Shown: positions 34,603 through 43,398, counted from the stretch's first letter. The stretch is DNA of 64,000 nt from Massilia sp. METH4 (GCF_037094685.1 NZ_CP146614.1:124001-188000), one strand, 5' to 3'. Program-made: numbers and translations. The notes: generated from the letters alone by a model not told the origin.

Positions 34603-34638
34603 AGCGGGCGCACGCAAGTGTTGCCCGCTTTTTTTTTC
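34603..34638 (+). terminator. Intrinsic terminator of the sigma54-driven BON transcript
   Basis: The stem AGCGGGC/GCCCGCT (34603-34609 and 34623-34629) with a 13-nt loop is followed by a run of T (34629-34637). Confidence 0.9.
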
Positions 34639-34876
34639 TTGCAAACGTTCGCACCACTTTCCCTCACGCACCGCGCCACCACCCCGCCGTGTTGTAAGCG
34701 CGCACTCGGCCGCCAGCGGCACACAAAACCTTGTCGAGAAGCGCTTTTCAGGGCGTAGAATGGTTGGGAATGATGTCATTTTGCTATCGTTTTAATAGCA
34801 ACTGCGACACTTCCTGCCGCCGTGGCAGCCAAGCAAACCGACGGTGCTTGCGGCAGCACCGTGCCTTGGGGGGACA

Positions 34877-35665
34877 ATGAAGAACAAGATCGCTGCTGTC
34901 CTGTTGTGCGGACCGGTTTTCGCGAGCGCTGCGCACGCAGCCGAGCCGCTGGCCGAGCCGGCCTTGATACGTTACGGTTCAAGTCTCGGCAACGTTCGCA
35001 TGCACGTCTATGACCTGACGCCAGCCGATGGCATGGCGGCGGGATATACGATCGGTGCCGTCAGCAATTCCGTCTCGTTTTTGTACAGCGCCGCGGGCGT
35101 GCGCGACTCGGACTGGGGAACCTTCGACGCGCCCGGAACATTCGCCTTGGATGGCGCACACATCCATATGGGGGCAAGCTGGGGCGGCCCCGGCGATTTT
35201 TCGGTCGAGGCGGCCGCCGGACCGGCCGGCACGACCGTCGAAATGTACGCCGATGGGCGCCAGACTGTCGCGATCGCCATCGCGCCGCACACCGCGTTTG
35301 TCTTCAGCGGCCTGTCGCTGCTGACCGGTGACGGCTATGGCACGCGGCAGGGCGGCTCGTTCCAGTCGAGCCTTGCGCTGCGGATCGATCCGCATGACGG
35401 CGCATCCACCATTTCGAGATTCTTCAGCTCGTCTCCGGCATACCCGGACTTCGACATGAGCATTCCGTTCAGCATAGGCTTCACGAACGCCACCGACACC
35501 GTACGCAACGTCACGCTCAGTTACCGCTTGTCTGCGTATGGGTACCTGAGCCAGCCACTGCCTGGCGTGCCCGAGCCGTCGACCTGGTGGATGCTCGCGT
35601 CCGGCCTGCTGGCGGTCGGCTGGCGGCTGCGCCACATCCGGCACGCGCCACTGCGGGAACGATAA
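34877..35665 (+). CDS. PEP-CTERM sorting-signal protein, family member 1
   Basis: 262 aa. GGGGGGA precedes the ATG. An N-terminal signal peptide (to about AHA, residue 22) and a C-terminal PEP-CTERM signal (VPEPSTWWMLASGLLAVGWRLRHIR) target it to the exosortase/EPS-linked sorting route. The mature part has VYDLTPADGMAAGYTIG near its start, a beta-rich core with IAPHTAFVFSGLS, and PFSIGFTNATDTVRNVTLSYRL just before the sorting signal. The same landmarks occur in the next two genes, so these are tandem paralogues. The molecular function is unknown. Confidence 0.9.
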   Translation: MKNKIAAVLLCGPVFASAAHAAEPLAEPALIRYGSSLGNVRMHVYDLTPADGMAAGYTIGAVSNSVSFLYSAAGVRDSDWGTFDAPGTFALDGAHIHMGASWGGPGDFSVEAAAGPAGTTVEMYADGRQTVAIAIAPHTAFVFSGLSLLTGDGYGTRQGGSFQSSLALRIDPHDGASTISRFFSSSPAYPDFDMSIPFSIGFTNATDTVRNVTLSYRLSAYGYLSQPLPGVPEPSTWWMLASGLLAVGWRLRHIRHAPLRER

Positions 35666-35755
35666 CCCCACTTTGGCAGCACGGCAGCCGGCGCGCGCCG
35701 TCCGCTGTTTTCCGCTGCATTCATTGTCCAATATAGCCGTTTGGAAGGAGTCGCC

Positions 35756-36559
35756 TTGAGAAATGCAACCTACCCCACGCTGCTCGCCGGCCTGATGCTG
35801 GCAGGCATGGCCGCAGCCGCCCCCAGTGGCGTCACGAACGTCAATATTTCCAACGTTCAAATGTTCACGTTCGACTTGAACACGATGGACGGCGTTGCGC
35901 CGGGCTATACGATCGATCCCGGCCAGGCATACGCATACACGCGCTTCACGAGCGAGCGCGGTTTTCGACAGAACCTGATCGGCACCGCGCACGAGAACCT
36001 GACCGAGGCCGGAACCGTCGGGCTCGAGCGCGGCGACGCCGCGGTGCATGCGAGCTGGCTCGGGCTCCCGGCCGAGATCGCCGTATCGGTGCACAGCGAC
36101 AGTCCGGCAACCTACCTCGAGGGCGAAGTCACCTACTCCGTGAAGCTCATCCTGTCGGCCAACACGGGGTTCGCCTTCACCGGCCTCGCCTCGCAGTTCG
36201 CCAGCGCGCCGGCGGCCGCGGCGCCCTGGCCATCGAATTATTCGTCGTATATCAATATGTCGCTGTACGACCCGCTCGACCCGTTCAACGAGATCCGATA
36301 CAACAAGCAATTCAGCGGCGAAGATGTGACCAGTGCCGCTTACGATATCGCCGACCCGTTCAACCTGACATATCTCAACGATAGCGACAGCGCTCGCGAG
36401 CTGTCCCTCCGCTTCAAGGTGTATGGTGCCGCGCGGGCACCCGCCGCCGGCGCGGTCAGTGCCGTTCCCGAGCCGGGCGCTTACCTGATGCTGGGTGCGG
36501 GCCTGTCCCTGCTCGCCCTGCACGCGCGCCGGCGCAAGACAACCATGGACCGCGCCTGA
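35756..36559 (+). CDS. PEP-CTERM sorting-signal protein, family member 2
   Basis: 267 aa. The start is a TTG at 35756: GAAGGAG (35744-35750) lies 5 bp upstream, while an in-frame TTG at 35741 overlaps that site. The signal peptide ends near AGMAAAA. The mature part has FTFDLNTMDGVAPGYTID, VHASWLGLPAE, LSANTGFAFTGLA and PFNLTYLNDSDSARELSLRF, each aligning with family member 1 or 3. The C-terminus is AVPEPGAYLMLGAGLSLLAL plus Arg-rich tail, a standard PEP-CTERM signal. Confidence 0.9.
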   Translation: MRNATYPTLLAGLMLAGMAAAAPSGVTNVNISNVQMFTFDLNTMDGVAPGYTIDPGQAYAYTRFTSERGFRQNLIGTAHENLTEAGTVGLERGDAAVHASWLGLPAEIAVSVHSDSPATYLEGEVTYSVKLILSANTGFAFTGLASQFASAPAAAAPWPSNYSSYINMSLYDPLDPFNEIRYNKQFSGEDVTSAAYDIADPFNLTYLNDSDSARELSLRFKVYGAARAPAAGAVSAVPEPGAYLMLGAGLSLLALHARRRKTTMDRA

Positions 36560-36630
36560 CCGGCCAGCGCCCCGGTGGCTCATTTCCCTCATCGATCGCG
36601 GCTGCCGTGCGGCCGCTCCAGGAGACATTC

Positions 36631-37380
36631 ATGCAACGTTTGCTTTGCCTTGCGGCCCTTGCCGCATTCCTGATTCCCGGCGCCGCGTCCGCCGCCGGGC
36701 CCCAGCCATCGGAACTGGATATTACGACCCGCGTCGGGCTGAGCTATCAGGTCATCGACCTGACGCCGGACGACGGCATTGCCGCCGGCTTCACCACCTA
36801 CACGGATTACCGGCGCGAGGTGGACATCACGCACAGCACGGGGCAGCTGCATTTCACGGACACGGGCGAGCGGCTCGATGGCGTGATCAGCGTGGATCGC
36901 AAAGGCTCGGAGGTGGCGGCAGGCTGGACCGGCGTACCGGGCGAGAGCGAGCTGTCCATCCATCTGCAGGACAATCTCGATGGCATCGCCACGGCGTTGT
37001 CGCAGCACGAGTCGTTCATCAGGCTCGATGCCAATTCGAGGATCGTCATTACGGGCGACGTGTTCCAGTCCGCCACCGCGGTCGGCGACGGTCCGTTCCT
37101 CGTGTCTTCGCTGATCGACATCAAGCTGGACCATTGGACGTTCGAATCGAATTACTACAACCTGATCAGCCGAAGCGTATTCGAGTCCAGCGATACCTTC
37201 GTCATGGCCTTCGCCAACACGACCGCACAATCTGTATACCTCACGCTCACTGCCAACACGCGGGTAGTCGGCTCGGTCAGCCAGGTGCCCGAACCCACCA
37301 CCTGGCTGATGCTGGGTGCCGGCCTGTTGACCATCGGCACCTGCGCACGCCGCCGCAACGGGGCGGCCGCCCACAGGTAG
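36631..37380 (+). CDS. PEP-CTERM sorting-signal protein, family member 3
   Basis: 249 aa from ATG 36631 with AGGAGA 7 bp upstream. The signal peptide MQRLLCLAALAAFLIPG ends at ASAA. It contains YQVIDLTPDDGIAAGFTTYTDY, AAGWTGVPGES, LDANSRIVITGDV and TFVMAFANTTAQSVYLTL in the same order as its two paralogues upstream, and ends QVPEPTTWLMLGAGLLTIGT plus RRR. It lies 71 bp after member 2 and is probably cotranscribed with it. It converges on hom. Confidence 0.9.
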   Translation: MQRLLCLAALAAFLIPGAASAAGPQPSELDITTRVGLSYQVIDLTPDDGIAAGFTTYTDYRREVDITHSTGQLHFTDTGERLDGVISVDRKGSEVAAGWTGVPGESELSIHLQDNLDGIATALSQHESFIRLDANSRIVITGDVFQSATAVGDGPFLVSSLIDIKLDHWTFESNYYNLISRSVFESSDTFVMAFANTTAQSVYLTLTANTRVVGSVSQVPEPTTWLMLGAGLLTIGTCARRRNGAAAHR

Positions 37381-37390
37381 GCAAAGGGAC

Positions 37391-37418
37391 GAAAAAAAGG
37401 ACGGCCTCGGCCGTCCTT
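37391..37418 (-). terminator. Intrinsic terminator of hom
   Basis: The perfect stem AAGGACGGCC/GGCCGTCCTT (37397-37418, 2-nt loop) is followed on the minus strand by TTTTTTT. Converging PEP-CTERM transcripts could also end in it. Confidence 0.88.
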
Positions 37419-37439
37419 CATCGCCGGCGCCCGGCCGCG

Positions 37440-38762
37440 TCAGCTCAGGTTTTCCAGGCGGATCTTGGTCACGCTGCCCAGCACGGTCGGCAGGCCTTCC
37501 ATGCGGGCGATGGCGGCCAGCACCTTCTTTTCCTGCGTCTGGTGCGTGAGCATGATGATGTCGGCCTGGGTCTCCCCTTCCGCCGGCTCCTTCTGCATCA
37601 TCGCGTCGATGGAGATTTCGCTGTCGGCCAGGATGCGGGTCAGGTCCGCCAGCACGCCCGGCTGGTCGGCCACGCGCATGCGCAGGTAGTAGCTGGTGGT
37701 GATCTCGGCCATCGGCACGATGGCGATATCGGCCAGCTCGTCCGGCTGGAACGCCAGGTGCGGCACGCGGTGCTCCGGGTCGGCCGTGGCCAGGCGGGTG
37801 ATGTCGACCAGGTCGGCGATCACGGCCGAGGCGGTCGGTTCCGCGCCTGCGCCCTTGCCGTAGTACAGCGTGGCGCCGATGGCGTCGCCCTGCACCAGCA
37901 CAGCGTTCATCGCGCCCTCCACGTTGGCGATCAGGCGCTTGGCCGGGATCAGCGTGGGGTGCACGCGCAATTCGATGCCTTCGTTGCCGTCCACGCGGGT
38001 GCGCTTGGCGATGCCCAGCAGCTTGATGCGGTAGCCCAGCTGCTCGGCGTACTTGATGTCCACCGCTTCCAGCTTGGTGATGCCTTCCACGTGCGCCTTC
38101 GCGAACTGCACGGGAATGCCGAAGGCGATGGCCGAGAGAATCGTGGCCTTGTGCGCCGCGTCCACGCCTTCGATGTCGAAGGTGGGATCGGCTTCGGCGT
38201 AGCCCAGCGCCTGCGCTTCCTTCAGCACCGTGTCGAAGTCCAGGCCCTTGTCGCGCATCTCGGACAGGATGAAGTTCGTGGTGCCGTTGATGATGCCGGC
38301 CAGCCACTGCACGCGGTTGGCCGTCAAGCCTTCGCGCAGCGCCTTGATGATGGGGATCCCGCCGGCCACCGCCGCCTCGAATGCCACCATCACACCCTTT
38401 TCCTGGGCGGCCTTGAAGATTTCGTTGCCGTGCACGGCGAGCAGCGCCTTGTTGGCGGTGACCACGTGCTTGCCGTTGGCGATCGCGCGCATCACCAGCT
38501 CGCGGGCAATGTCATAGCCGCCGATCAGTTCGACGACGATGTCGATGGACGGATCGTCGACGATCTCGAACGGATCGGCAACCACCTTCACTTCGCCATG
38601 GGTACGCGTCCTGGCGCGTTCCAGGTTGCGGGCCGAGACGGCCACCACTTCGATGCCGCGGCCGGCGCGGCGGCGGATCTCTTCCTGGTTACGTTTCAGG
38701 ACGTCGAAGGTACCGCCTCCGACATTGCCCACACCCAGCAAGCCAATTTTGATCGAGTTCAT
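37440..38762 (-). CDS. hom: Homoserine dehydrogenase
   Basis: 440 aa. The NAD(P) fold IGLLGVGNVGGGTFDVL, the catalytic region (VVTANKALLA, AGGIPIIKALREGL, GIINGTTNFILSEM) and a C-terminal ACT domain (LRMRVADQPGVLADLTRILAD) are all present. It reduces aspartate semialdehyde to homoserine for threonine and methionine synthesis; the ACT domain suggests allosteric control by threonine. It lies 64 bp downstream of alaA on the same strand. In many betaproteobacteria thrC follows hom; here a terminator and the convergent PEP-CTERM genes follow instead. Confidence 0.97.
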   Translation of the reverse strand: MNSIKIGLLGVGNVGGGTFDVLKRNQEEIRRRAGRGIEVVAVSARNLERARTRTHGEVKVVADPFEIVDDPSIDIVVELIGGYDIARELVMRAIANGKHVVTANKALLAVHGNEIFKAAQEKGVMVAFEAAVAGGIPIIKALREGLTANRVQWLAGIINGTTNFILSEMRDKGLDFDTVLKEAQALGYAEADPTFDIEGVDAAHKATILSAIAFGIPVQFAKAHVEGITKLEAVDIKYAEQLGYRIKLLGIAKRTRVDGNEGIELRVHPTLIPAKRLIANVEGAMNAVLVQGDAIGATLYYGKGAGAEPTASAVIADLVDITRLATADPEHRVPHLAFQPDELADIAIVPMAEITTSYYLRMRVADQPGVLADLTRILADSEISIDAMMQKEPAEGETQADIIMLTHQTQEKKVLAAIARMEGLPTVLGSVTKIRLENLS

Positions 38763-38826
38763 GTTCTACATTTCATTGCTGGCGCGCTGGCCGCGCGCCG
38801 GATTGATCGGTCAGCCGTGTCCCTGT

Positions 38827-40056
38827 TTATGCATGTCCATGCTTGCGGCGATAGCTTTCGAGGAAGCGCGCGATGCGGCCGAACGCTTCCGTCATGTCGT
38901 CCGTGTTGGGCAGGAACACGACGCGGAAATGATCCGGCGCGATCCAGTTGAAGCCCGTGCCCTGGACGATCAGCACCTTGGTTTCGGCCAGCAGGTCGTA
39001 TGCGAATTGCTGGTCATCCGCGATCGGGTAGATCTTCGGATCGAGGCGGGGGAACATGTACAGCGCCGCCTTCGGTTTCACCACGCTGACGCCGGGGATT
39101 TCCGTCAGCAGTTTGTAGGCGAGGTCGCGCTGCTTGAGCAGGCGCCCGCCGGGGCCGACCAGGTCGTGAATGCTCTGGTAGCCGCCGAGCGCAGTCTGGA
39201 TCGCAAACTGGCCCGGTGCATTGGCGCAAAGGCGCATCGAGGCGAGCATGTTCAAGCCTTCGATGTAATCCTTCGCATGTTTCTTCTCGCCCGAGACGAC
39301 CATCCAGCCGGCGCGGTAGCCGCAGGCGCGGTAATTCTTCGACAGGCCGTTGAAGGTCACGCACAGCACGTCCTCGCACAGCGAGGCGATCGACGTGTGC
39401 TTCGCTCCGTCGTACAGCACCTTGTCGTAGATTTCGTCGGCATAGATGATCAGCTGGTGCTGGCGCGCCAGCTCGATGATCTGCAGCAGCACCTCGTCCG
39501 GGTACAGCGCGCCGGTGGGGTTGTTCGGGTTGATGACGACGATCGCGCGCGTGTTCGGCGTGATCTTCTTGCGGATATCGTCGATGTCCGGGTACCAGTC
39601 CTGCTGCTCGTCGCAGATATAGTGCACGGGGCGGCCGCCGGACAGGCTCACGGCGGCCGTCCACAGCGGGTAGTCGGGCGCGGGCACCAGCACTTCGTCG
39701 CCGTTGTTGAGCAGCGCGTTCATCGACATCACGATCAGCTCGGAGGCGCCATTGCCCAGATAGACGTCGTCGATCGTCACGCCGGCGATGTTCTTGCCCT
39801 GCGTGTAGTGCACCACCGCCTTGCGCGGCGCGAACATGCCTTTCGAATCCGTGTAGCCGGCCGCGTTCGGCAGCTGGATCTTCATGTCCTGCACGATCTC
39901 GTCCGGAGGATCGAAGCCGAACACGGCCAGGTTGCCGATGTTGAGCTTGGTGATCTTGTGGCCTTCCTCTTCCATCTGCCGGGCCTTTTCCGGCACCGGA
40001 CCACGGATTTCATAACAGACTTCTGCCAGCTTGTTCGATTTCTGAATCGGTCGCAA
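38827..40056 (-). CDS. alaA: PLP-dependent alanine aminotransferase (AlaA/AlaT type)
   Basis: 409 aa from TTG 40056 with GGGGAT upstream; MRPIQKSNKLAEVCYEIRGPV is the usual N-terminus of this family. Fold-type I aminotransferase: NPNNPTGALYP, YADEIYDKVLY, and the PLP Lys in TFNGLSKNYRACGYRAGW. It makes alanine from pyruvate and glutamate. The alaA-hom order is a standard betaproteobacterial arrangement. Confidence 0.95.
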   Translation of the reverse strand: MRPIQKSNKLAEVCYEIRGPVPEKARQMEEEGHKITKLNIGNLAVFGFDPPDEIVQDMKIQLPNAAGYTDSKGMFAPRKAVVHYTQGKNIAGVTIDDVYLGNGASELIVMSMNALLNNGDEVLVPAPDYPLWTAAVSLSGGRPVHYICDEQQDWYPDIDDIRKKITPNTRAIVVINPNNPTGALYPDEVLLQIIELARQHQLIIYADEIYDKVLYDGAKHTSIASLCEDVLCVTFNGLSKNYRACGYRAGWMVVSGEKKHAKDYIEGLNMLASMRLCANAPGQFAIQTALGGYQSIHDLVGPGGRLLKQRDLAYKLLTEIPGVSVVKPKAALYMFPRLDPKIYPIADDQQFAYDLLAETKVLIVQGTGFNWIAPDHFRVVFLPNTDDMTEAFGRIARFLESYRRKHGHA

Positions 40057-40233
40057 AATCTATCCCCGAAAGTACTGGTGCGGCGCGCCCGCGCACACCA
40101 TTGCTGCAATGCGAAAATGACCCATTCTGCCGAATAAAGTTCGATTAGGCAACCGCGAGAGGCCGGTGCCGATGGCAAAACGTTACAATAGAGCCTCTTC
40201 GCGACCAGACTGCATTCGAGAACGGCGAAACCC

Positions 40234-40608
40234 ATGAAGCTTCATTCCAGTAATACCCAGCAATACCAGACCGTCACCGGTTATTTCGCCGGCGGCGTCG
40301 AGATCAATGCCCAGCCCTTCGACCACAGCCTGGTCGTGTTGCCCGAAAAGGCGCCCCAGCCCTGGCCCGTGGCCAGCTTCGCCGAACTGAAGGTGGAGCA
40401 CTTCGAGCAGTTGCTGGCGGAGCGGCCGGACGTGGTGATCCTCGGCACCGGGGAGCGCCAGCGCTTCGTGCACCCGCGCCTGTCGGCGCCGCTGACCTCG
40501 GAGCGGATCGGCGTCGAGTGCATGGACACGAATGCCGCCTGCCGCACCTACAACATCCTGATGGGCGAAGGCCGCAAGGCCCTGCTCGCCCTGATCATCG
40601 AAAAGTAA
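40234..40608 (+). CDS. Mth938-like domain protein (DUF498)
   Basis: 124 aa. Recognised from GYFAGGVEINAQPFDHSLVVLP, LLAERPDVVILGTGERQRF and IGVECMDTNAACRTYNILMGEGRKALLALI. This small alpha/beta family includes NDUFAF3, a mitochondrial complex I assembly factor, but the bacterial role is not established. It is divergent from alaA and 118 bp upstream of bcp. Confidence 0.9.
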   Translation: MKLHSSNTQQYQTVTGYFAGGVEINAQPFDHSLVVLPEKAPQPWPVASFAELKVEHFEQLLAERPDVVILGTGERQRFVHPRLSAPLTSERIGVECMDTNAACRTYNILMGEGRKALLALIIEK

Positions 40609-40726
40609 GCGAACAAAAGTAAGCCAACTTCGGCCGCCCTTGATTTAGCGCGGGGGCGCCGCCATATCAATACTGCATCGCCGCCCATCCGGCGTTGCGC
40701 ACCACATGCCTTCCAGGAGAAAAAGC

Positions 40727-41233
40727 GTGGCCGATAGCCCCGACCAAACCACCGCCCCCCTGCCCGCCGAAGTATCGTCCCATTCGGCCTTGCCCGATTT
40801 CTCCGCCGCCATGACGAGCGGCCAGACCTTCACGCTGTCCGGCCGCCCGGCACAGGCGACCGTGCTGTTCTTTTACCCGAAGGACAACACGCCCGGCTGC
40901 ACGACGGAAAACATGGCGTTTCGCGACCTGCACGACCAGTTCAAGGCCGCTGGAGTGGAAATCTACGGCGTTTCGCGCGATTCGCTGCGTTCGCACGAGA
41001 ATTTCAAGGCCAAGCTGGGACTGCCGTTCGAGCTGATCTCCGACCCGGACGAAGCGGTATGCCAGGCGTTTGGCGTGATGAAGCAGAAGAAGATGTACGG
41101 CAAGGAAGTACGGGGGGTCGAGCGCAGTACGTTTGTCATTGACGCCCAAGGCAGGTTGGTGAAAGAATGGCGTGGCGTGAAGGTACCCGGTCACGTCGAT
41201 GAAGTGCTGGAATTTGTAGCGCGCCGGGGCTAA
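40727..41233 (+). CDS. bcp: Thioredoxin-dependent thiol peroxidase (Bcp/PrxQ)
   Basis: 168 aa from GTG 40727, chosen because AGGAGA (40715-40720) is 6 bp upstream; the ATG at 40706 lies before that site. The peroxidatic Cys58 is in NTPGCTTENMAF. The resolving Cys found five residues later in many PrxQ proteins is replaced (TTENMAF), so it would act as a 1-Cys enzyme or use the distant Cys in DEAVCQAF. It reduces H2O2 and organic hydroperoxides in the cytoplasm. Confidence 0.94.
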   Translation: MADSPDQTTAPLPAEVSSHSALPDFSAAMTSGQTFTLSGRPAQATVLFFYPKDNTPGCTTENMAFRDLHDQFKAAGVEIYGVSRDSLRSHENFKAKLGLPFELISDPDEAVCQAFGVMKQKKMYGKEVRGVERSTFVIDAQGRLVKEWRGVKVPGHVDEVLEFVARRG

Positions 41234-41304
41234 TTGTCGTCACCGACAAGGCGCGGCGCGAGCGATCCGGCTTCCCTAAACGGATGTTCTTGCAGCCAGA
41301 TTTA

Positions 41305-41376
41305 GAGTCTAGAGTTTTCGAGTCTGGAGCTTTTGAGTCTGGAGCTTTTGAGTCTACAGCTTTTGAGTCTACAGCG
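41305..41376. repeat. 15-bp tandem repeat upstream of phoH
   Basis: Nearly five units of GAGTCTGGAGCTTTT: units at 41305, 41320, 41335, 41350 and a partial one at 41365, with substitutions (AGAG, GGAG, ACAG). Being a multiple of three it keeps an open frame that would repeat Phe-Glu-Ser-Gly/Thr-Ala, but no ribosome binding site or credible gene was found there. Confidence 0.9.
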
Positions 41377-41394
41377 TTCTCCTCTCCCTACTGT

Positions 41395-41410
41395 AGTCAC
41401 CGCGGTGACT
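41395..41410. promoter_or_regulatory. 16-bp perfect palindrome upstream of phoH
   Basis: AGTCACCG-CGGTGACT is a perfect palindrome 108 bp before the phoH start, immediately after the 15-bp repeats. It could be an operator for a dimeric regulator. Confidence 0.4.
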
Positions 41411-41518
41411 TCGCTATCCGGGCACCCTGCTGCCCTCTTGGCATCCCCTGTATTCCCCATCGACCTGTCTTTCGTGGCCCGTACCGGCCATGGTGGACTT
41501 TTTTAAGACGAGATCCTG

Positions 41519-43381
41519 ATGCCACTGCCAAAACTGCCTACCAAGCCGGCCACCCTGCTGCTGGCAAAAGATTACCCGAAGGCGAGCGGCGCCAACCCGG
41601 TTCCGTTCCCCGAGCATGACACGGCGCCACAGAAGAAATCGACCCGTGGCCGCACCGCCGAGGTGCTGGACACCGTGACGCCGACCGTGCTGGCCGAGGC
41701 GTTGCCGCCGGCGCCGCCCGCGAAGAAGACCACGCGCAAGAGCGCCGCGAAGACCGCGGCCGAAGCTCCTGCCGCTGTCCCCGCTGTCCCCGCCGTCGCC
41801 GCCGTGCCGCCCGCGACGGTCGAATATCCCGCAGCCGCCGAAGCTGCTCCCGCCACCGCCAAGGCGCCGCGCGCGAAGGTCACCCCGATCAAGGCCGAGG
41901 CGCCGCACCCGGCCAAGCACAAGCCGGTCGAGGTCACGATCAAGTCCTCGACGAGCCGCCACGCCGACCAGATCGGCGGCACCAAGCTGTTCGTGCTCGA
42001 TACGAACGTGCTGATGCACGACCCGACGTCGCTGTTCCGCTTCGAGGAACACGATGTGTACCTGCCGATGATGACGCTGGAAGAACTGGACAACCACAAG
42101 AAGGGCATGTCCGAAGTCGCGCGCAATGCGCGCCAGGTCTCGCGCACGCTGGACGCGCTCGTTGCCAACACCGACGACGACGCGATCGAGCAGGGCATTC
42201 CCCTGTCCAAGCTGGGCAACAAGGATGCCAAGGGCCGCCTGTTCTTCCAGACCAAGCTGCAGATCGCCGACCTGCCGGAAGGCCTGCCGCAAGGGAAGGC
42301 GGACAACCAGATCCTGGCCGTGGTGCGCTCGCTCGAGGGCGACCAGCCGGGCCGTGCCGTGGTGCTGGTGTCGAAGGACATCAACATGCGCATCAAGGCG
42401 CGCGCCCTGGGCCTGCCGGCCGAGGATTACTTCAACGACCACGTGCTGGAAGACACGGACCTGCTGTACTCCGGCATCGTGCAGCTGCCGGACGACTTCT
42501 GGAACAAGCACGGCAAGGACATGGAGTCCTGGCAGGAAAACAAGAACGGCTACAGCACCACGTACTACCGCGTGACGGGGCCGTTCGTGCCTTCGCTGCT
42601 GGTGAACCAGTTCGTCTACCTGGAGCCGAACAATGGCGAGGCTTCGTTCTACGGCCAGGTCAAGCAGCTGAACGGCAAGACGGCCGTGATCCGCGTGCTG
42701 CGCGACTACTCGCACAACAAGAACAATGTGTGGGGCGTCACGGCGCGCAACCGCGAGCAGAACTTCGCGCTGAACCTGCTGATGGACCCGGAATGCGACT
42801 TCGTCACGCTGCTGGGCCAGGCCGGCACGGGTAAAACCCTGCTGGCGCTGGCGTCCGGCCTGGCGCAGGTGCTGGAAACGAAGCTGTACAACGAAATCAT
42901 CGTCACCCGCGTCACCGTGCCGGTGGGCGAGGACATCGGCTTCCTGCCGGGCACCGAGGAAGAGAAGATGGGCCCGTGGATGGGTGCCTTCGACGACAAC
43001 CTGGAAGTGCTGAACAAGTCCGACAACGACGCCGGCGAGTGGGGCCGCGCCGCCACGCAGGACCTGATCCGCTCGCGCATCAAGATCAAGTCGCTGAACT
43101 TCATGCGGGGCCGCACCTTCGTCAACAAGTTCCTCATCATCGACGAGGCGCAGAACCTGACGCCGAAGCAGATCAAGACCCTGGTGACGCGCGCCGGTCC
43201 GGGCACGAAGATCCTTTGCCTGGGCAATATCGCCCAGATCGACACGCCGTACCTGACCGAAGGCTCGAGCGGCCTGACCTACGTAGTCGACCGCTTCAAG
43301 GGCTGGGCGCACAGCGGCCACGTCACCCTGGCGCGCGGCGAACGCTCGCGCCTGGCCGACCACGCCAGCGACGTGCTGTAA
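41519..43381 (+). CDS. phoH: PIN domain-PhoH ATPase fusion protein
   Basis: 620 aa. Residues 1-150 are a low-complexity Ala/Pro/Lys-rich extension, longer than usual. Residues about 155-290 form a PIN nuclease-like domain (LFVLDTNVLMHDP, Asp161; VLVSKDINMRIKARALG). Residues about 370-620 are the PhoH ATPase with Walker A GQAGTGKT (about 430) and KFLIIDEAQNLTPKQIK. PhoH2-type fusions act as RNA helicase/ribonuclease. An intrinsic terminator follows at 43399-43432. Confidence 0.93.
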   Translation: MPLPKLPTKPATLLLAKDYPKASGANPVPFPEHDTAPQKKSTRGRTAEVLDTVTPTVLAEALPPAPPAKKTTRKSAAKTAAEAPAAVPAVPAVAAVPPATVEYPAAAEAAPATAKAPRAKVTPIKAEAPHPAKHKPVEVTIKSSTSRHADQIGGTKLFVLDTNVLMHDPTSLFRFEEHDVYLPMMTLEELDNHKKGMSEVARNARQVSRTLDALVANTDDDAIEQGIPLSKLGNKDAKGRLFFQTKLQIADLPEGLPQGKADNQILAVVRSLEGDQPGRAVVLVSKDINMRIKARALGLPAEDYFNDHVLEDTDLLYSGIVQLPDDFWNKHGKDMESWQENKNGYSTTYYRVTGPFVPSLLVNQFVYLEPNNGEASFYGQVKQLNGKTAVIRVLRDYSHNKNNVWGVTARNREQNFALNLLMDPECDFVTLLGQAGTGKTLLALASGLAQVLETKLYNEIIVTRVTVPVGEDIGFLPGTEEEKMGPWMGAFDDNLEVLNKSDNDAGEWGRAATQDLIRSRIKIKSLNFMRGRTFVNKFLIIDEAQNLTPKQIKTLVTRAGPGTKILCLGNIAQIDTPYLTEGSSGLTYVVDRFKGWAHSGHVTLARGERSRLADHASDVL

Positions 43382-43398
43382 GCCTCTTCGCTCCCCCA

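Noticed and set aside
34640..34876. A second sigma54 promoter in front of the first PEP-CTERM gene
   Set aside because: Only GGCAC- and TTG-like fragments with wrong spacing were found.
41284..41619. Small ORF with F-E-S-G/T-A repeats upstream of phoH
   Set aside because: The repeats are better explained as a DNA minisatellite; the frame overlaps the phoH start and has no ribosome binding site.
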